This document shows positions 24,397 through 32,492 of a DNA stretch of 64,000 bases, piece by piece. Under the pieces are notes generated by a model, which saw only the letters and a program-made list of their open reading frames with translations, made no database searches and was not told the DNA's origin. Location: NCBI RefSeq assembly GCF_900155965.1, contig NZ_FTMG01000004.1, positions 186,001 to 250,000 on the forward strand, in the 5' to 3' direction. Position 1 is the stretch's first letter. Every line of letters begins with the position of its first letter. The stretch comes from Mucilaginibacter lappiensis. GTDB lineage: Bacteria > Bacteroidota > Bacteroidia > Sphingobacteriales > Sphingobacteriaceae. Made by a program: the position numbers and the translations under genes.

Positions 24397-26490
24397 ATGC
24401 AAAGCTTCAGAACGGAACTGGAGAACCCGATAGTTGAGAAAGATATTATTGATCTTGAAAAAAAGATCAGGGCCTTTCGTGAAGGCAAAATTCACGATGA
24501 AAAGTTCAGAAGTTTGCGCCTGGCCCGTGGTATTTACGGGCAAAGGCAGCCGGGTGTTCAAATGATACGTATTAAACTACCATTTGGCAAAATTACTTTC
24601 AAACAGTTAGTGCGTATTGCAGATATATCCGATGAGTATGGAAGCCGTAACCTGCACCTGACTACCCGCCAGGATATCCAGATCCATTATGTGAGTCTGG
24701 AACGTACGCCTGAGCTTTGGGCCAAGCTGGAGCAGGATGATATTACCCTGCGCGAAGCTTGTGGTAATACCGTAAGAAACGTTACCGCCTCCCCTGCTTC
24801 GGGTATCGATCCGCAGGAGCCATTTGATGTATCGCCGTATGCGCATGCTACTTTTGAGTACTTTTTGCGTAACCCGGTATGCCAGGAAATGGGTCGTAAG
24901 TTCAAAATCTCTTTTTCATCAAGCGATGCCGATACGGCTTTTTCCTACATCCATGATATCGGCGTTATCCCCAAGCTGAAAAGCAACGGCGAGCGTGGTT
25001 TTAAAGTGCTTTTAGGGGGTGGTTTGGGCGCACAGCCCTTGTTGGCCAGCATTGTAGAAGAGTTTTTACCAGAGGATCAACTGATCCCCTATATCGAAGC
25101 TATTATCCGGGTATTCGACCGTTACGGCGAACGCAATAACCGTAACAAGGCCCGCATGAAATACCTGATCCAGAAAATTGGATTGGAAGAAGTGCTGCGT
25201 CTGGCCGAGATTGAAAGAACAGCCATCAAAGTAAAAAGCTACCCTATTAACCGCGATGCGGTTCCTCAACCTGTGCTTCCGGAGCAAACCACTTTTGCCG
25301 AAGTAAGTATCAGCAATCCGTTCCGTTATGAACAATGGCTCGCTACCAACGTATTTGAACAAAAGCAAACGGGTTTTTATGGTGTGTACATCAAAGTTCC
25401 GGTTGGCGATATCTCTTCAGATACTGCCCGTGAGTTGGTGAAGGTTTTACAGCCATTGGTTGCCGATGAAATCCGTGTCACCCAGAACCAGGGCTTATTA
25501 TTAAAATTCGTGCGTAAAGAAGCATTGCCTGCTTTATATGAAGGTTTGGCTAAACTGGAGTTGGCTGCTCCCGGTTTTGACAGTGTGGCTGATGTGACTA
25601 CCTGCCCTGGTACCGATACCTGCAACCTGGGTATCTCCAACAGCATGACCATGGCCCGTGTACTGGAAGACCTGATCTATAACGAATACGAAGATTTTAT
25701 TTATAACCGCGATATCAAGATAAAAATAAGCGGTTGTATGAATTCCTGCGGTCAGCATGGTTTGGCGCATATTGGTTTTCATGGCAGTTCGCTTAAAGCC
25801 GGCACCAAGGTATTGCCTTCTGTACAGGTGATGCTGGGCGGCGGTACTGTTGGTGACGGCATTGGTCGTGCGGCTGACAGGGTGATCAAAGTGCCATCGA
25901 AAAGAGCTACTGATGTTTTAAGAACTTTGCTTGATGATTATAAAGAACTTTCAACAGAAGGCGAACTGTACAACGATTATTATGACCGTCAGGGAGGTAA
26001 AGATTATTTTTACCGCCTGCTCAAACCCCTCGCCGATCTCACCAGCCTTACCGATGATGAGTTTGTTGACTGGGGTCACCAGGAAACCTTTGTTACCGCT
26101 ATTGGCGTTGGCGAGTGTGCCGGTGTGATCATCGACCTGGTAGCTACCCTGCTGTATGAGTCGGAAGAAAAGCTGGGCTGGGCTAATCAATCGTTCCAGG
26201 CTGGCGCATGGTCTGATGCTATCTATCATTCCTACAATACGCTGTTAAGCTCAGCAAAAGCGTTATTGCTGGATAAAAGCGTTAATACCAGTACACAGGC
26301 AGCGGTTATTCGTGAGTTTGATGCCAATTATGTAGAAAAAGGTGAATTTGATATAGAAGGCAGCTTTAACGACCTGGTATTGCAGATCAATCAGCATGAA
26401 CCTTCAGAAGAATTTGCGACTGCTTATTTAGCGCAAGCCACCGAGTTCTTAGAAAAAAGTAAAGCAAAAAGAGAGGCTTTGGTACAATAA
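24397..26490 (+). CDS. Nitrite/sulfite reductase hemoprotein (siroheme, [4Fe-4S]) with C-terminal HEPN-like extension
   Basis: This enzyme reduces sulfite to sulfide (six electrons) in cysteine synthesis; its neighbours make sulfite rather than nitrite the likely substrate. The protein has 697 residues. It has the duplicated ferredoxin-like/reductase halves: NLHLTTRQDIQIHYV near 85-100 and RVTQNQGLLLKFV in the second half. The four cluster/siroheme ligands are C403-x5-C409 (TTCPGTDTC) and C447-x3-C451 (SGCMNSCG). Residues from about 550 to the end are an additional helical region (AGAWSDAIYHSYNTLLSSAK) of the HEPN type, present in Bacteroidota homologues as I recall. It is first in the operon with the siroheme synthase-TSUP fusion (28-bp gap) and cysH. 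The electron donor (ferredoxin or a separate flavoprotein) is not in the window. Confidence 0.92.
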   Translation: MQSFRTELENPIVEKDIIDLEKKIRAFREGKIHDEKFRSLRLARGIYGQRQPGVQMIRIKLPFGKITFKQLVRIADISDEYGSRNLHLTTRQDIQIHYVSLERTPELWAKLEQDDITLREACGNTVRNVTASPASGIDPQEPFDVSPYAHATFEYFLRNPVCQEMGRKFKISFSSSDADTAFSYIHDIGVIPKLKSNGERGFKVLLGGGLGAQPLLASIVEEFLPEDQLIPYIEAIIRVFDRYGERNNRNKARMKYLIQKIGLEEVLRLAEIERTAIKVKSYPINRDAVPQPVLPEQTTFAEVSISNPFRYEQWLATNVFEQKQTGFYGVYIKVPVGDISSDTARELVKVLQPLVADEIRVTQNQGLLLKFVRKEALPALYEGLAKLELAAPGFDSVADVTTCPGTDTCNLGISNSMTMARVLEDLIYNEYEDFIYNRDIKIKISGCMNSCGQHGLAHIGFHGSSLKAGTKVLPSVQVMLGGGTVGDGIGRAADRVIKVPSKRATDVLRTLLDDYKELSTEGELYNDYYDRQGGKDYFYRLLKPLADLTSLTDDEFVDWGHQETFVTAIGVGECAGVIIDLVATLLYESEEKLGWANQSFQAGAWSDAIYHSYNTLLSSAKALLLDKSVNTSTQAAVIREFDANYVEKGEFDIEGSFNDLVLQINQHEPSEEFATAYLAQATEFLEKSKAKREALVQ

Positions 26491-26518
26491 TAAAGACCGT
26501 TAAAAAGTATAGTAAAGC

Positions 26519-28027
26519 ATGACATTATTGCCCAAAGATAGCAACATAGCCAAGGTTCAGAACCAGGATACCGGGGGCAATCAATTGTTTCCTGTGTTTT
26601 TAAAGCTGAACGATCTGCATACCGTGCTGGTGGGTGGTGGTCATGTGGGTTTAGAAAAACTGACCGCTATTTTAAATAACAGTACACAGGCTAAAGTAAC
26701 CGTAATATCCCGCGAGTTTTTACCGGAGGTACACGAACTGGCTTCACAATATGAAGGCTTAACCATTGTGCAAAAATCATTTGCCGATGATGACCTGAAC
26801 GATGCGGAAGTGGTAATTGCTGCCACTAACGACAGCGATCTGAATAAATACATCCGCCAGGCAGCTCATGACCGTAAACTGCTGATCAACGTGGCCGACA
26901 AACCCGAGCTTTGTGATTTTTACCTGGCATCAATCGTTCAAAAAGGTAATCTGAAGCTGGCTATATCTACCAATGGTAAATCGCCAACTATAGCCAAACG
27001 CCTAAAAGAAGTGCTCAACGAAAGTATCCCCGATGAATTGGATACCACGCTGCAGCAAATGAGCGAGTTGCGCAATACCCTCACCGGCGATTTTGCCGAC
27101 AAGGTTAAAACCCTGAATAAAGTAACCTCAATACTGGTTGAGCCTAAAGTAACCGTCAATAAGAATTTTATCTGGCTCATTTGGTCAACCATTATCATTT
27201 CTATAGCCGTTGTTATCGCTGCCTTATATTACAGGGAGCCTCAGTTTAAGTCATTTGTAGAAGGTGTACCACCACAGTTCTATTACTTTTTGGGAGCTGG
27301 CTTTTTGTTTGCGCTTATCGATGGCGCTATAGGCATGTCATACGGCGTTACTTCTACCACTTTCTCCCTGTCAATGGGTATCCCGCCGGCCTCGGCCAGT
27401 ATGGGTGTCCATTTGTCAGAAATTATGAGTTGTGGTATTGCCGGCTGGATGCATTACCGCATGGGTAACATCAACTGGAAATTGTTTAAACTCCTGGTGA
27501 TACCGGGCATTATTGGCGCTGTTACAGGTGCTTATCTCCTATCCTCATTAGAGCATTACAGTCAGTATACCAAGCCTGTAGTGTCTTTATATACATTAAT
27601 ACTTGGACTGGTAATCCTGTCCAAAGCATTCAATGTTAAACGTAAAAGATCGGCCGATAAAGTTAAACGTATTTCATTATTAGGTTTAGGCGGCGGCTTT
27701 ATTGACGCTGTTGGCGGCGGCGGCTGGGGATCTATTGTGCTGTCAACTTTGATCGCCGGTGGCCGTAGTCCGCGTTTTTCATTGGGCACGGTAAAATTAT
27801 CCAGGTTTTTTGTAGCTATCATGGGCTCCTTAACCTTCATCAGCATGGTAAGCAGCGACCATTGGCCTGCTGTGGCTGGTTTAATATTGGGCAGCGCGCT
27901 GGCATCACCTATCGCGGCTCGTATCTCTAATAAAATATCAACAAAAACCATCATGGTTTCTGTGGGCATTATCGTGATACTGGTTAGTATCAAATCGATA
28001 ATTTCCTTTATTACAAAGGTTTTGTAA
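26519..28027 (+). CDS. Fusion of siroheme synthase (precorrin-2 dehydrogenase domain) and TSUP/TauE-SafE transporter
   Basis: This is a 502-residue two-part protein. Residues 24-205 match the NAD-binding half of CysG/Met8: LVGGGHVGLEKLTAIL (Rossmann Gly motif at 39-44), VIAATNDSDLNKYIRQAA and ISTNGKSPTIAKRLKEVL. This part would oxidise precorrin-2 and possibly insert iron to make siroheme, the cofactor of the reductase encoded just upstream. Residues from about 217 to 502 are eight or so membrane helices of the TSUP family, with duplicated LSMGIPPASASMGVHLSE and GGGFIDAVGGGGWGSI motifs. TSUP proteins move sulfite, sulfate or organosulfonates. Fusion to siroheme synthesis inside a sulfur operon supports sulfite or sulfate transport. 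The gene is preceded by sulfite reductase and followed 1 nt later by cysH. Confidence 0.9.
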   Translation: MTLLPKDSNIAKVQNQDTGGNQLFPVFLKLNDLHTVLVGGGHVGLEKLTAILNNSTQAKVTVISREFLPEVHELASQYEGLTIVQKSFADDDLNDAEVVIAATNDSDLNKYIRQAAHDRKLLINVADKPELCDFYLASIVQKGNLKLAISTNGKSPTIAKRLKEVLNESIPDELDTTLQQMSELRNTLTGDFADKVKTLNKVTSILVEPKVTVNKNFIWLIWSTIIISIAVVIAALYYREPQFKSFVEGVPPQFYYFLGAGFLFALIDGAIGMSYGVTSTTFSLSMGIPPASASMGVHLSEIMSCGIAGWMHYRMGNINWKLFKLLVIPGIIGAVTGAYLLSSLEHYSQYTKPVVSLYTLILGLVILSKAFNVKRKRSADKVKRISLLGLGGGFIDAVGGGGWGSIVLSTLIAGGRSPRFSLGTVKLSRFFVAIMGSLTFISMVSSDHWPAVAGLILGSALASPIAARISNKISTKTIMVSVGIIVILVSIKSIISFITKVL

Positions 28028-28028
28028 C

Positions 28029-28739
28029 ATGAGTGAAGTAATAAAACATATAAAACACATTACTGCAGGTCTGGAACCTGCTGAAGCTTTGGCTAAATTG
28101 GCAGAGCTGTTTCCCGGCGAAATCGTATTCTCTACCAGTTTTGGCTGGGAAGATCAGGCTATCAGCCACATGATATTTGCCAATAAGCTTCCTATCAAGG
28201 TTTTTACATTAGAAACAGGAAGACTCTTCCGTGAAACATACTCCGTTTGGAACAGTACCATGGACAGGTATAAACAGCCTATCCATGCCTATTACCCCGA
28301 CCGCGACCTACTGGAAGAAATGGTGAATAAAAAAGGTCCTAACAGCTTTTATGAATCGGTAGAGAACCGTAAAGAGTGCTGTGGTATCCGTAAGATAGAA
28401 CCCTTAAAACGTGCGCTGAAAGGCAATAAATTGTGGATTACCGGTATCCGTTCCGATCAGTCGGCCAATCGTCATGACATGGAAAATGTAGAATGGGACG
28501 AACAAAACCTGTTGGTTAAGTTCCACCCTATTTTCGACTGGACACTGGAGGATGTAAAGGCTTATATCAAACAATACAACATTCCCTATAATTCACTGCA
28601 TGACAAAGGCTTTCCCAGCATTGGCTGTATGCCTTGTACACGTGCTGTTGCCGAAGGCGAAGATTTCCGAGCCGGCCGCTGGTGGTGGGAAGATCAGTCC
28701 AAAAAAGAATGCGGTTTGCATGAGGTAAAACAACATTGA
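28029..28739 (+). CDS. cysH: Adenosine 5'-phosphosulfate (APS) reductase, thioredoxin-dependent
   Basis: This enzyme reduces activated sulfate to sulfite and AMP (or PAP). It has 236 residues. The PP-loop-like fold opens with VFSTSFGWEDQAI near 33-45. The [4Fe-4S] ligands C117-C118 (KECCGIRK) and C200-x2-C203 (GCMPC) mark the APS-using class, in contrast to the enterobacterial PAPS enzyme that lacks them. The catalytic C-terminal KKECGLH with C228 is intact. The start is 1 nt after the previous stop, so it is translationally coupled. It is the last gene before a hairpin terminator. Sulfate-activating genes (cysD, cysN) and cysK are not in the window. Confidence 0.95.
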   Translation: MSEVIKHIKHITAGLEPAEALAKLAELFPGEIVFSTSFGWEDQAISHMIFANKLPIKVFTLETGRLFRETYSVWNSTMDRYKQPIHAYYPDRDLLEEMVNKKGPNSFYESVENRKECCGIRKIEPLKRALKGNKLWITGIRSDQSANRHDMENVEWDEQNLLVKFHPIFDWTLEDVKAYIKQYNIPYNSLHDKGFPSIGCMPCTRAVAEGEDFRAGRWWWEDQSKKECGLHEVKQH

Positions 28740-28765
28740 TAAAGACATTTTTAATAATACACTAA

Positions 28766-28797
28766 AGCCGGACAACCAAATAATCTTCCGGCTTTTT
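28766..28797 (+). terminator. Intrinsic terminator of the sulfur operon
   Basis: The stem AGCCGGA / TCCGGCT with a 14-nt loop is followed by TTTTT, 26 nt past the cysH stop. Confidence 0.75.
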
Positions 28798-28829
28798 GTG
28801 TTTTTAGTCTGCTTTCCAAAATTCCATCA

Positions 28830-28926
28830 TGTCATTTCGAACGAGGAACGAGGAGAAATCTTCTTCGCCATACAATTGGGGCTTTGTATGCAGCAGAAGA
28901 TTTCTCACTATCGTTCGAAATGACAG
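28830..28926. repeat. Large imperfect inverted repeat of the TGTCATTTCGAA type
   Basis: The outer arms TGTCATTTCGAACGA (from 28830) and TCGTTCGAAATGACA (ending 28925) pair perfectly, and the inner AGAAATCTTCT pairs with AGAAGATTTCT. The elements resemble a palindromic family that I recall as widespread in Sphingobacteriaceae genomes. It sits between the cysH terminator and the receptor terminator. Confidence 0.75.
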
Positions 28927-28948
28927 GGGGGAGAATCCATCCCCCACA

Positions 28949-28980
28949 AAAAAGCGGATGAGCATCGCTGCCCATCCGCC
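28949..28980 (-). terminator. Intrinsic terminator of the TonB-dependent receptor gene
   Basis: Read on the minus strand, GCGGATG and CATCCGC pair around a 12-nt loop and are followed by TTTTTT, 33 nt past the receptor's stop codon. Confidence 0.8.
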
Positions 28981-29012
28981 TTAAAAACTATATAAAACGT
29001 ATTAAAAAAAGC

Positions 29013-31964
29013 TTATTTAGGTTGCTGTCCGCTCAGGAGGCCATCCAGGGTAACAGACACATAGTACAGGCCACCCAAAGTTGGACCGCCAGCGTACTGA
29101 TAATATCGTTTGTTAAAAATATCGGTGGCGCCTAATTTAAAGGTAGCATAGTACTCCGGTACGCGGTAGGTAACCTGCGCGTCAAAAGTACCAATAGCAG
29201 GTACGTTTCCGGTAACCAGTGGGCTCTCCCACAGGAATGATTCCTGCCATTTGTAAACTACATTGAACCCAAAGTTTTTAACTACTTCACGGTTACCGAA
29301 TGATACGTTGCCCGACCATTCTGGTGTGTTAAAGCCAGTCACAAAAATATCAGAAGCCGATTGCGATTTCAACTTGTTAAAACTCACGTTACCAGATATG
29401 GTGTATCTTTTATAAAAGTTATAAGTGATACCAGCAGATGAACCGTAGTTATTGTAGATGTTCTTGGCATTGGTGTACACGCGGTATCTGGCCTGACCCT
29501 GACTGGCTGCATTGGTTGAAGTTGCGGTAGTTGGGTCGCGGTTAATGTCCAGCATTGATAATACGGCCGCGTTTGTGCCCACGGTAGCGCCATTGGGTAC
29601 AAACACCTGTACCTGGCCCAAAAAGCCATTGTAGCGGTTGGTATAGGCATCTATGTCGATAAATATTTTGTTATCCGCTACAATGCCTTTATAACCTACT
29701 TCATACGAGGTGATCTGTTCCGGACGAGCAGGCGGCAGGTCGGCCACTTTCAGCAGGTTCTTGTTGGCCAGGGCATTGGCATCTGTACTACCGCCCGGCG
29801 CTGCGTTTACCGCTGCGTTAAAGTTGGTTACCGATGTTTGAGTATAGCTGTTGCCTAAATAACCCAGGCCATCGTTTATAAATGGCAAGCTACCCACACG
29901 TTTCACGCGACCATTGTTTACGTACGACAGCGCTTCAAACAATGACGGGAACCGGTAACCGTTCTGGAAAGTGAACCTGAAATTATGGTTCTCATTCACG
30001 GTATAAACAGCGGCTAAACGAGGGGTAAACTTTGGATCAAAATAAGGGTTGTAATCCCAACGGATGGATCCGAATAATTTTAGCTTTTCGTCAAAAAATG
30101 TTTTGGTTACTTGTGTAAAGGCGCCATATTTTTTGTAGATCACATCTTTACCAAAACTTCCGTTGGCCAGTGGTGTGTTACGGTCAGCAATCGGGCGACT
30201 AAAATCAACAAAGTTGTTTCCATCCGGAATGATAGAATATACACGCACATCAGCGCCAGCCAGCAGGTCAACCACTTTTACACGGCTACTCAGGTCCCAT
30301 TGTGCCTCGGCATTATACATATGGCTTTTTTGTATCAACGCGGCACCACCAGTTACCGGTGCATTTGGGATCAGACTCGATTTGATGTCCCAGTTGTTGA
30401 TGCCGATGATGGTTTTACGCAGATCGTTAAATGCCTGAGTACCGGGTTCTACCCTGCCTTTATCAGCAGCGGCTCTCGCAAACTGCTCTGCAGCAGCCAA
30501 ATTAGCTGATGTTAAAACACCTCCAGCGTATGATTTAAGGGCATTGCCATATAAAGTGGCCCAGGCCGAGTTACTGGCGTGGTTCAAATCAAGGTTATCT
30601 GCTAATGGCTTTACGTTGAATGAATTACCGGTATTTTCTATCGATTCGTAAGCACGAACCAAAAACTCCTTGCCTTTTAACTCTACTTTATGATTTTGTA
30701 CGGTAGCGCCATCCAATGATATTTTGTTACCGCGTTGAAAAACACCATCCATACGGCCATAACGGTAAGTGTATGACAATATAGTGTTTGGGGTTATTTT
30801 GTAGGATAAAGTACCATCCAATTTCAAGTTGGTCACATGCGGATCAACCAGGTCAACCTCGTTATAGCCGGTACGGGCCACAGTAAGGTTTGGACGCGCA
30901 ACACCATTAACGCTGATGCCTTTAATAACCACGGTATTGCTACCGGCAAGGGCGTCGTCGCCATATTTATTCCAGCCGTCATAAGCCGCGTTGCTGGTAC
31001 CTGTCAATTCTGGATAGGCCGGATTGGCGGTTTTCAAGTTACCGGGGTTCTGATCTTTCTGGGTGTTTGATTGCCAGTCGGTGCCCTGTAAATAGCTAAA
31101 GTTTACTTTAAAAGCGAATTTATCGTTAAAAGCCTTGGCATATCTTAAAGCATCTTCGGTTAAGGAACTTGCACCCAAAGCATCATTACCCACATGGTTT
31201 AAAGCCTGGCGATGGTAAAAGCTCAGCCCTTGGTATTTAAAAGGATCTTTGGTGAATAAGTTTGATAAACCGTTGATAGCGTTGGTACCATACAAAGCGG
31301 CAGCAGCACCAGGCGTAATTTCAATGCTGGCAATATCCAGTTCGGTTGGGCCGATAGCATTACCCAGTGGTACACCCAAAGTAGCCGATTGCATATCAAC
31401 TCCATCTACCAGTTGCATAAACCGGAAGTTGTTGGGGCTGTTAAAGCCGCGGGTATTAGGCACTTTAAGGGTGATACTGGTGGTGGTCATCTGCACGCCT
31501 TTTACGTTCTCCAGCGCGTCATAAAAGCTCGGGCCAGGCGATTGTTTTAGGGCGTTAATGCTCAGTTTTTCGATGGCCACCGGCGAACGCAGTAATTTTT
31601 CTTCCTTGCGCGACGCTGTAACCACCACTTCATTGATCAGTAATGATTGTGAGGTTAACTGGATGTTTAAAGGGCTGTTGGCGTTTTTAATATAAAACTC
31701 CTGTGGTTGAAAACCTACGGCGGTAAAAATGAGCGTATACGGCAGTTTAGCGCTCGTGGTTAAAGAAAACTTACCGGCACTATCCGTAGCCGTTTTATTG
31801 GTAGTGCCTTTTATGCTAACGGTGGTGCCCACTAAAGGCTGACCATGCTCATCGCCTACTTGCCCGCTTAGGATATACGAACCATTGAGTTGCGCATGGC
31901 TGATGGCTGGTGCAACCAAAAGAAAAAGTATAATAAGTTTTAAAGAATTTGTAAAAATTTTCAT
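29013..31964 (-). CDS. TonB-dependent receptor with N-terminal carboxypeptidase-regulatory domain
   Basis: This 983-residue outer-membrane receptor has a signal peptide ending AISHAQ near residue 25. A carboxypeptidase-regulatory-like beta domain (GQPLVGTTVSIKGTTNKT) covers about 30-110, the plug domain (ITPGAAAALYGTNAINGLSN near 210-230) follows, and the rest is the barrel, ending with an aromatic-rich strand. Such receptors take up large or scarce ligands using TonB-ExbBD energy. It is not paired with a SusD protein, so a small nutrient (siderophore, cofactor, metal or organosulfur compound) is likelier than a glycan. The Cys-codon leader frame ahead of it, and the nearby sulfur operon, point to a sulfur source. 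That is inference. Confidence 0.92.
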   Translation of the reverse strand: MKIFTNSLKLIILFLLVAPAISHAQLNGSYILSGQVGDEHGQPLVGTTVSIKGTTNKTATDSAGKFSLTTSAKLPYTLIFTAVGFQPQEFYIKNANSPLNIQLTSQSLLINEVVVTASRKEEKLLRSPVAIEKLSINALKQSPGPSFYDALENVKGVQMTTTSITLKVPNTRGFNSPNNFRFMQLVDGVDMQSATLGVPLGNAIGPTELDIASIEITPGAAAALYGTNAINGLSNLFTKDPFKYQGLSFYHRQALNHVGNDALGASSLTEDALRYAKAFNDKFAFKVNFSYLQGTDWQSNTQKDQNPGNLKTANPAYPELTGTSNAAYDGWNKYGDDALAGSNTVVIKGISVNGVARPNLTVARTGYNEVDLVDPHVTNLKLDGTLSYKITPNTILSYTYRYGRMDGVFQRGNKISLDGATVQNHKVELKGKEFLVRAYESIENTGNSFNVKPLADNLDLNHASNSAWATLYGNALKSYAGGVLTSANLAAAEQFARAAADKGRVEPGTQAFNDLRKTIIGINNWDIKSSLIPNAPVTGGAALIQKSHMYNAEAQWDLSSRVKVVDLLAGADVRVYSIIPDGNNFVDFSRPIADRNTPLANGSFGKDVIYKKYGAFTQVTKTFFDEKLKLFGSIRWDYNPYFDPKFTPRLAAVYTVNENHNFRFTFQNGYRFPSLFEALSYVNNGRVKRVGSLPFINDGLGYLGNSYTQTSVTNFNAAVNAAPGGSTDANALANKNLLKVADLPPARPEQITSYEVGYKGIVADNKIFIDIDAYTNRYNGFLGQVQVFVPNGATVGTNAAVLSMLDINRDPTTATSTNAASQGQARYRVYTNAKNIYNNYGSSAGITYNFYKRYTISGNVSFNKLKSQSASDIFVTGFNTPEWSGNVSFGNREVVKNFGFNVVYKWQESFLWESPLVTGNVPAIGTFDAQVTYRVPEYYATFKLGATDIFNKRYYQYAGGPTLGGLYYVSVTLDGLLSGQQPK

Positions 31965-32024
31965 GTAGTAAGGTTGGTGGTGGAAATTGAATTAGGGTTG
32001 ATTAATGTTTTGATAGATGTAGGG
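31965..32024 (-). promoter_or_regulatory. 60-nt G-less leader segment between the leader frame and the receptor start
   Basis: Counting on the minus strand, none of the 60 bases is G, and there are many C residues (ACCACCAACC near the start codon). Such RNA is unstructured and resembles a Rho-loading site or a C-rich binding site for a regulator. No hairpin terminator is present here, unlike in the sulfite-reductase leader. Confidence 0.5.
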
Positions 32025-32102
32025 TCAAAAGCACCAACAACACGCAGTAGAGCACTGCATACTTGTAAGGGACATTATAGTAATTTTATAATAATGATAC
32101 AT
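32025..32102 (-). CDS. Candidate Cys-rich leader peptide of the TonB-dependent receptor (25 codons)
   Basis: This open frame has 25 codons plus TGA, with three in-frame ATGs (32102, 32075, 32060), beginning about 13-15 nt after the expected transcription start. The end reads MQCSTACCWCF, with four Cys codons (TGC, TGT, TGT, TGC) in eight residues, right before the stop. This density of Cys is very unlikely by chance in a protein with no other Cys. The length equals that of the leader frame at 24245. A 60-nt G-less stretch separates it from the receptor ATG. The reading frame is direct; a regulatory role is inferred. Confidence 0.55.
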   Translation of the reverse strand: MYHYYKITIMSLTSMQCSTACCWCF

Positions 32103-32105
32103 TGT

Positions 32106-32111
32106 CTATAG
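32106..32111. promoter_or_regulatory. CTATAG motif between receptor promoter and leader frame
   Basis: The palindrome CTATAG sits about 10 nt downstream of the -7 box, the same core as at 23656 and 24221. A six-base match alone is weak evidence. Confidence 0.25.
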
Positions 32112-32121
32112 AATTAGTCGA

Positions 32122-32151
32122 CAAAAATAGAAAAAAAAAGTGTTTCCCAAA
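32122..32151 (-). promoter_or_regulatory. Promoter of the TonB-dependent receptor gene
   Basis: On the minus strand, TTTG (32151-32148), an 18-nt spacer that is mostly T, and TATTTTTG (32129-32122) give a good match to the Bacteroidota -33/-7 pattern. Confidence 0.6.
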
Positions 32152-32202
32152 TTTTTTTTGAGTTTAATTTTTGAGACACTTTATCAGGACTTATTATTTC
32201 CG

Positions 32203-32257
32203 TATCTTTGTACATACAACGGCCCGGTTTTTCTGTTAAAAAGGAGAACCGGGCCGT
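32203..32257 (+). ncRNA. Candidate small RNA: promoter box followed by a GC-rich hairpin
   Basis: TATCTTTG (32203-32210) matches TAnnTTTG. Seven or so nt later, where RNA would begin, an exact 10-bp stem CGGCCCGGTT / AACCGGGCCG (32220-32229, 32248-32257) stands out in an AT-rich region. No start codon or coding frame follows, and the 3' end is not clear. Confidence 0.3.
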
Positions 32258-32362
32258 TTCAGTTAAGGATAAATAAGGCCAAAAATACACCAATTTAAAG
32301 TCAAGTATTTGTATATCAGTGAATTAATACTTTTTAAACTCTTCAAAACCCATCAAAAATTT

Positions 32363-32492
32363 GTTAAAAAGTGTTAAAATGACGTTAAAGGTTTGTTAAA
32401 ATGGGTAATAACTAAGTCTTTTTATGTTGTTTTTGACTAAAAAAGTGTTAAAATTTAAGGTTTAAAAAGTTTTTTCCCGGCGATTTGTTAAA
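32363..32492. repeat. Phased GTTAAA repeats
   Basis: GTTAAA occurs at 32363, 32373, 32384, 32395, 32447 and 32487. Spacings of 10, 11, 11, 52 and 40 bp are close to multiples of the helical turn, so the motifs lie on one face of the DNA. This may be a curved region or a cooperative binding array. Confidence 0.5.

Noticed and set aside
32363..32492. CRISPR-like or iteron array
   Set aside because: The units are six bases without long conserved repeats or spacers, and there are no cas or rep genes.
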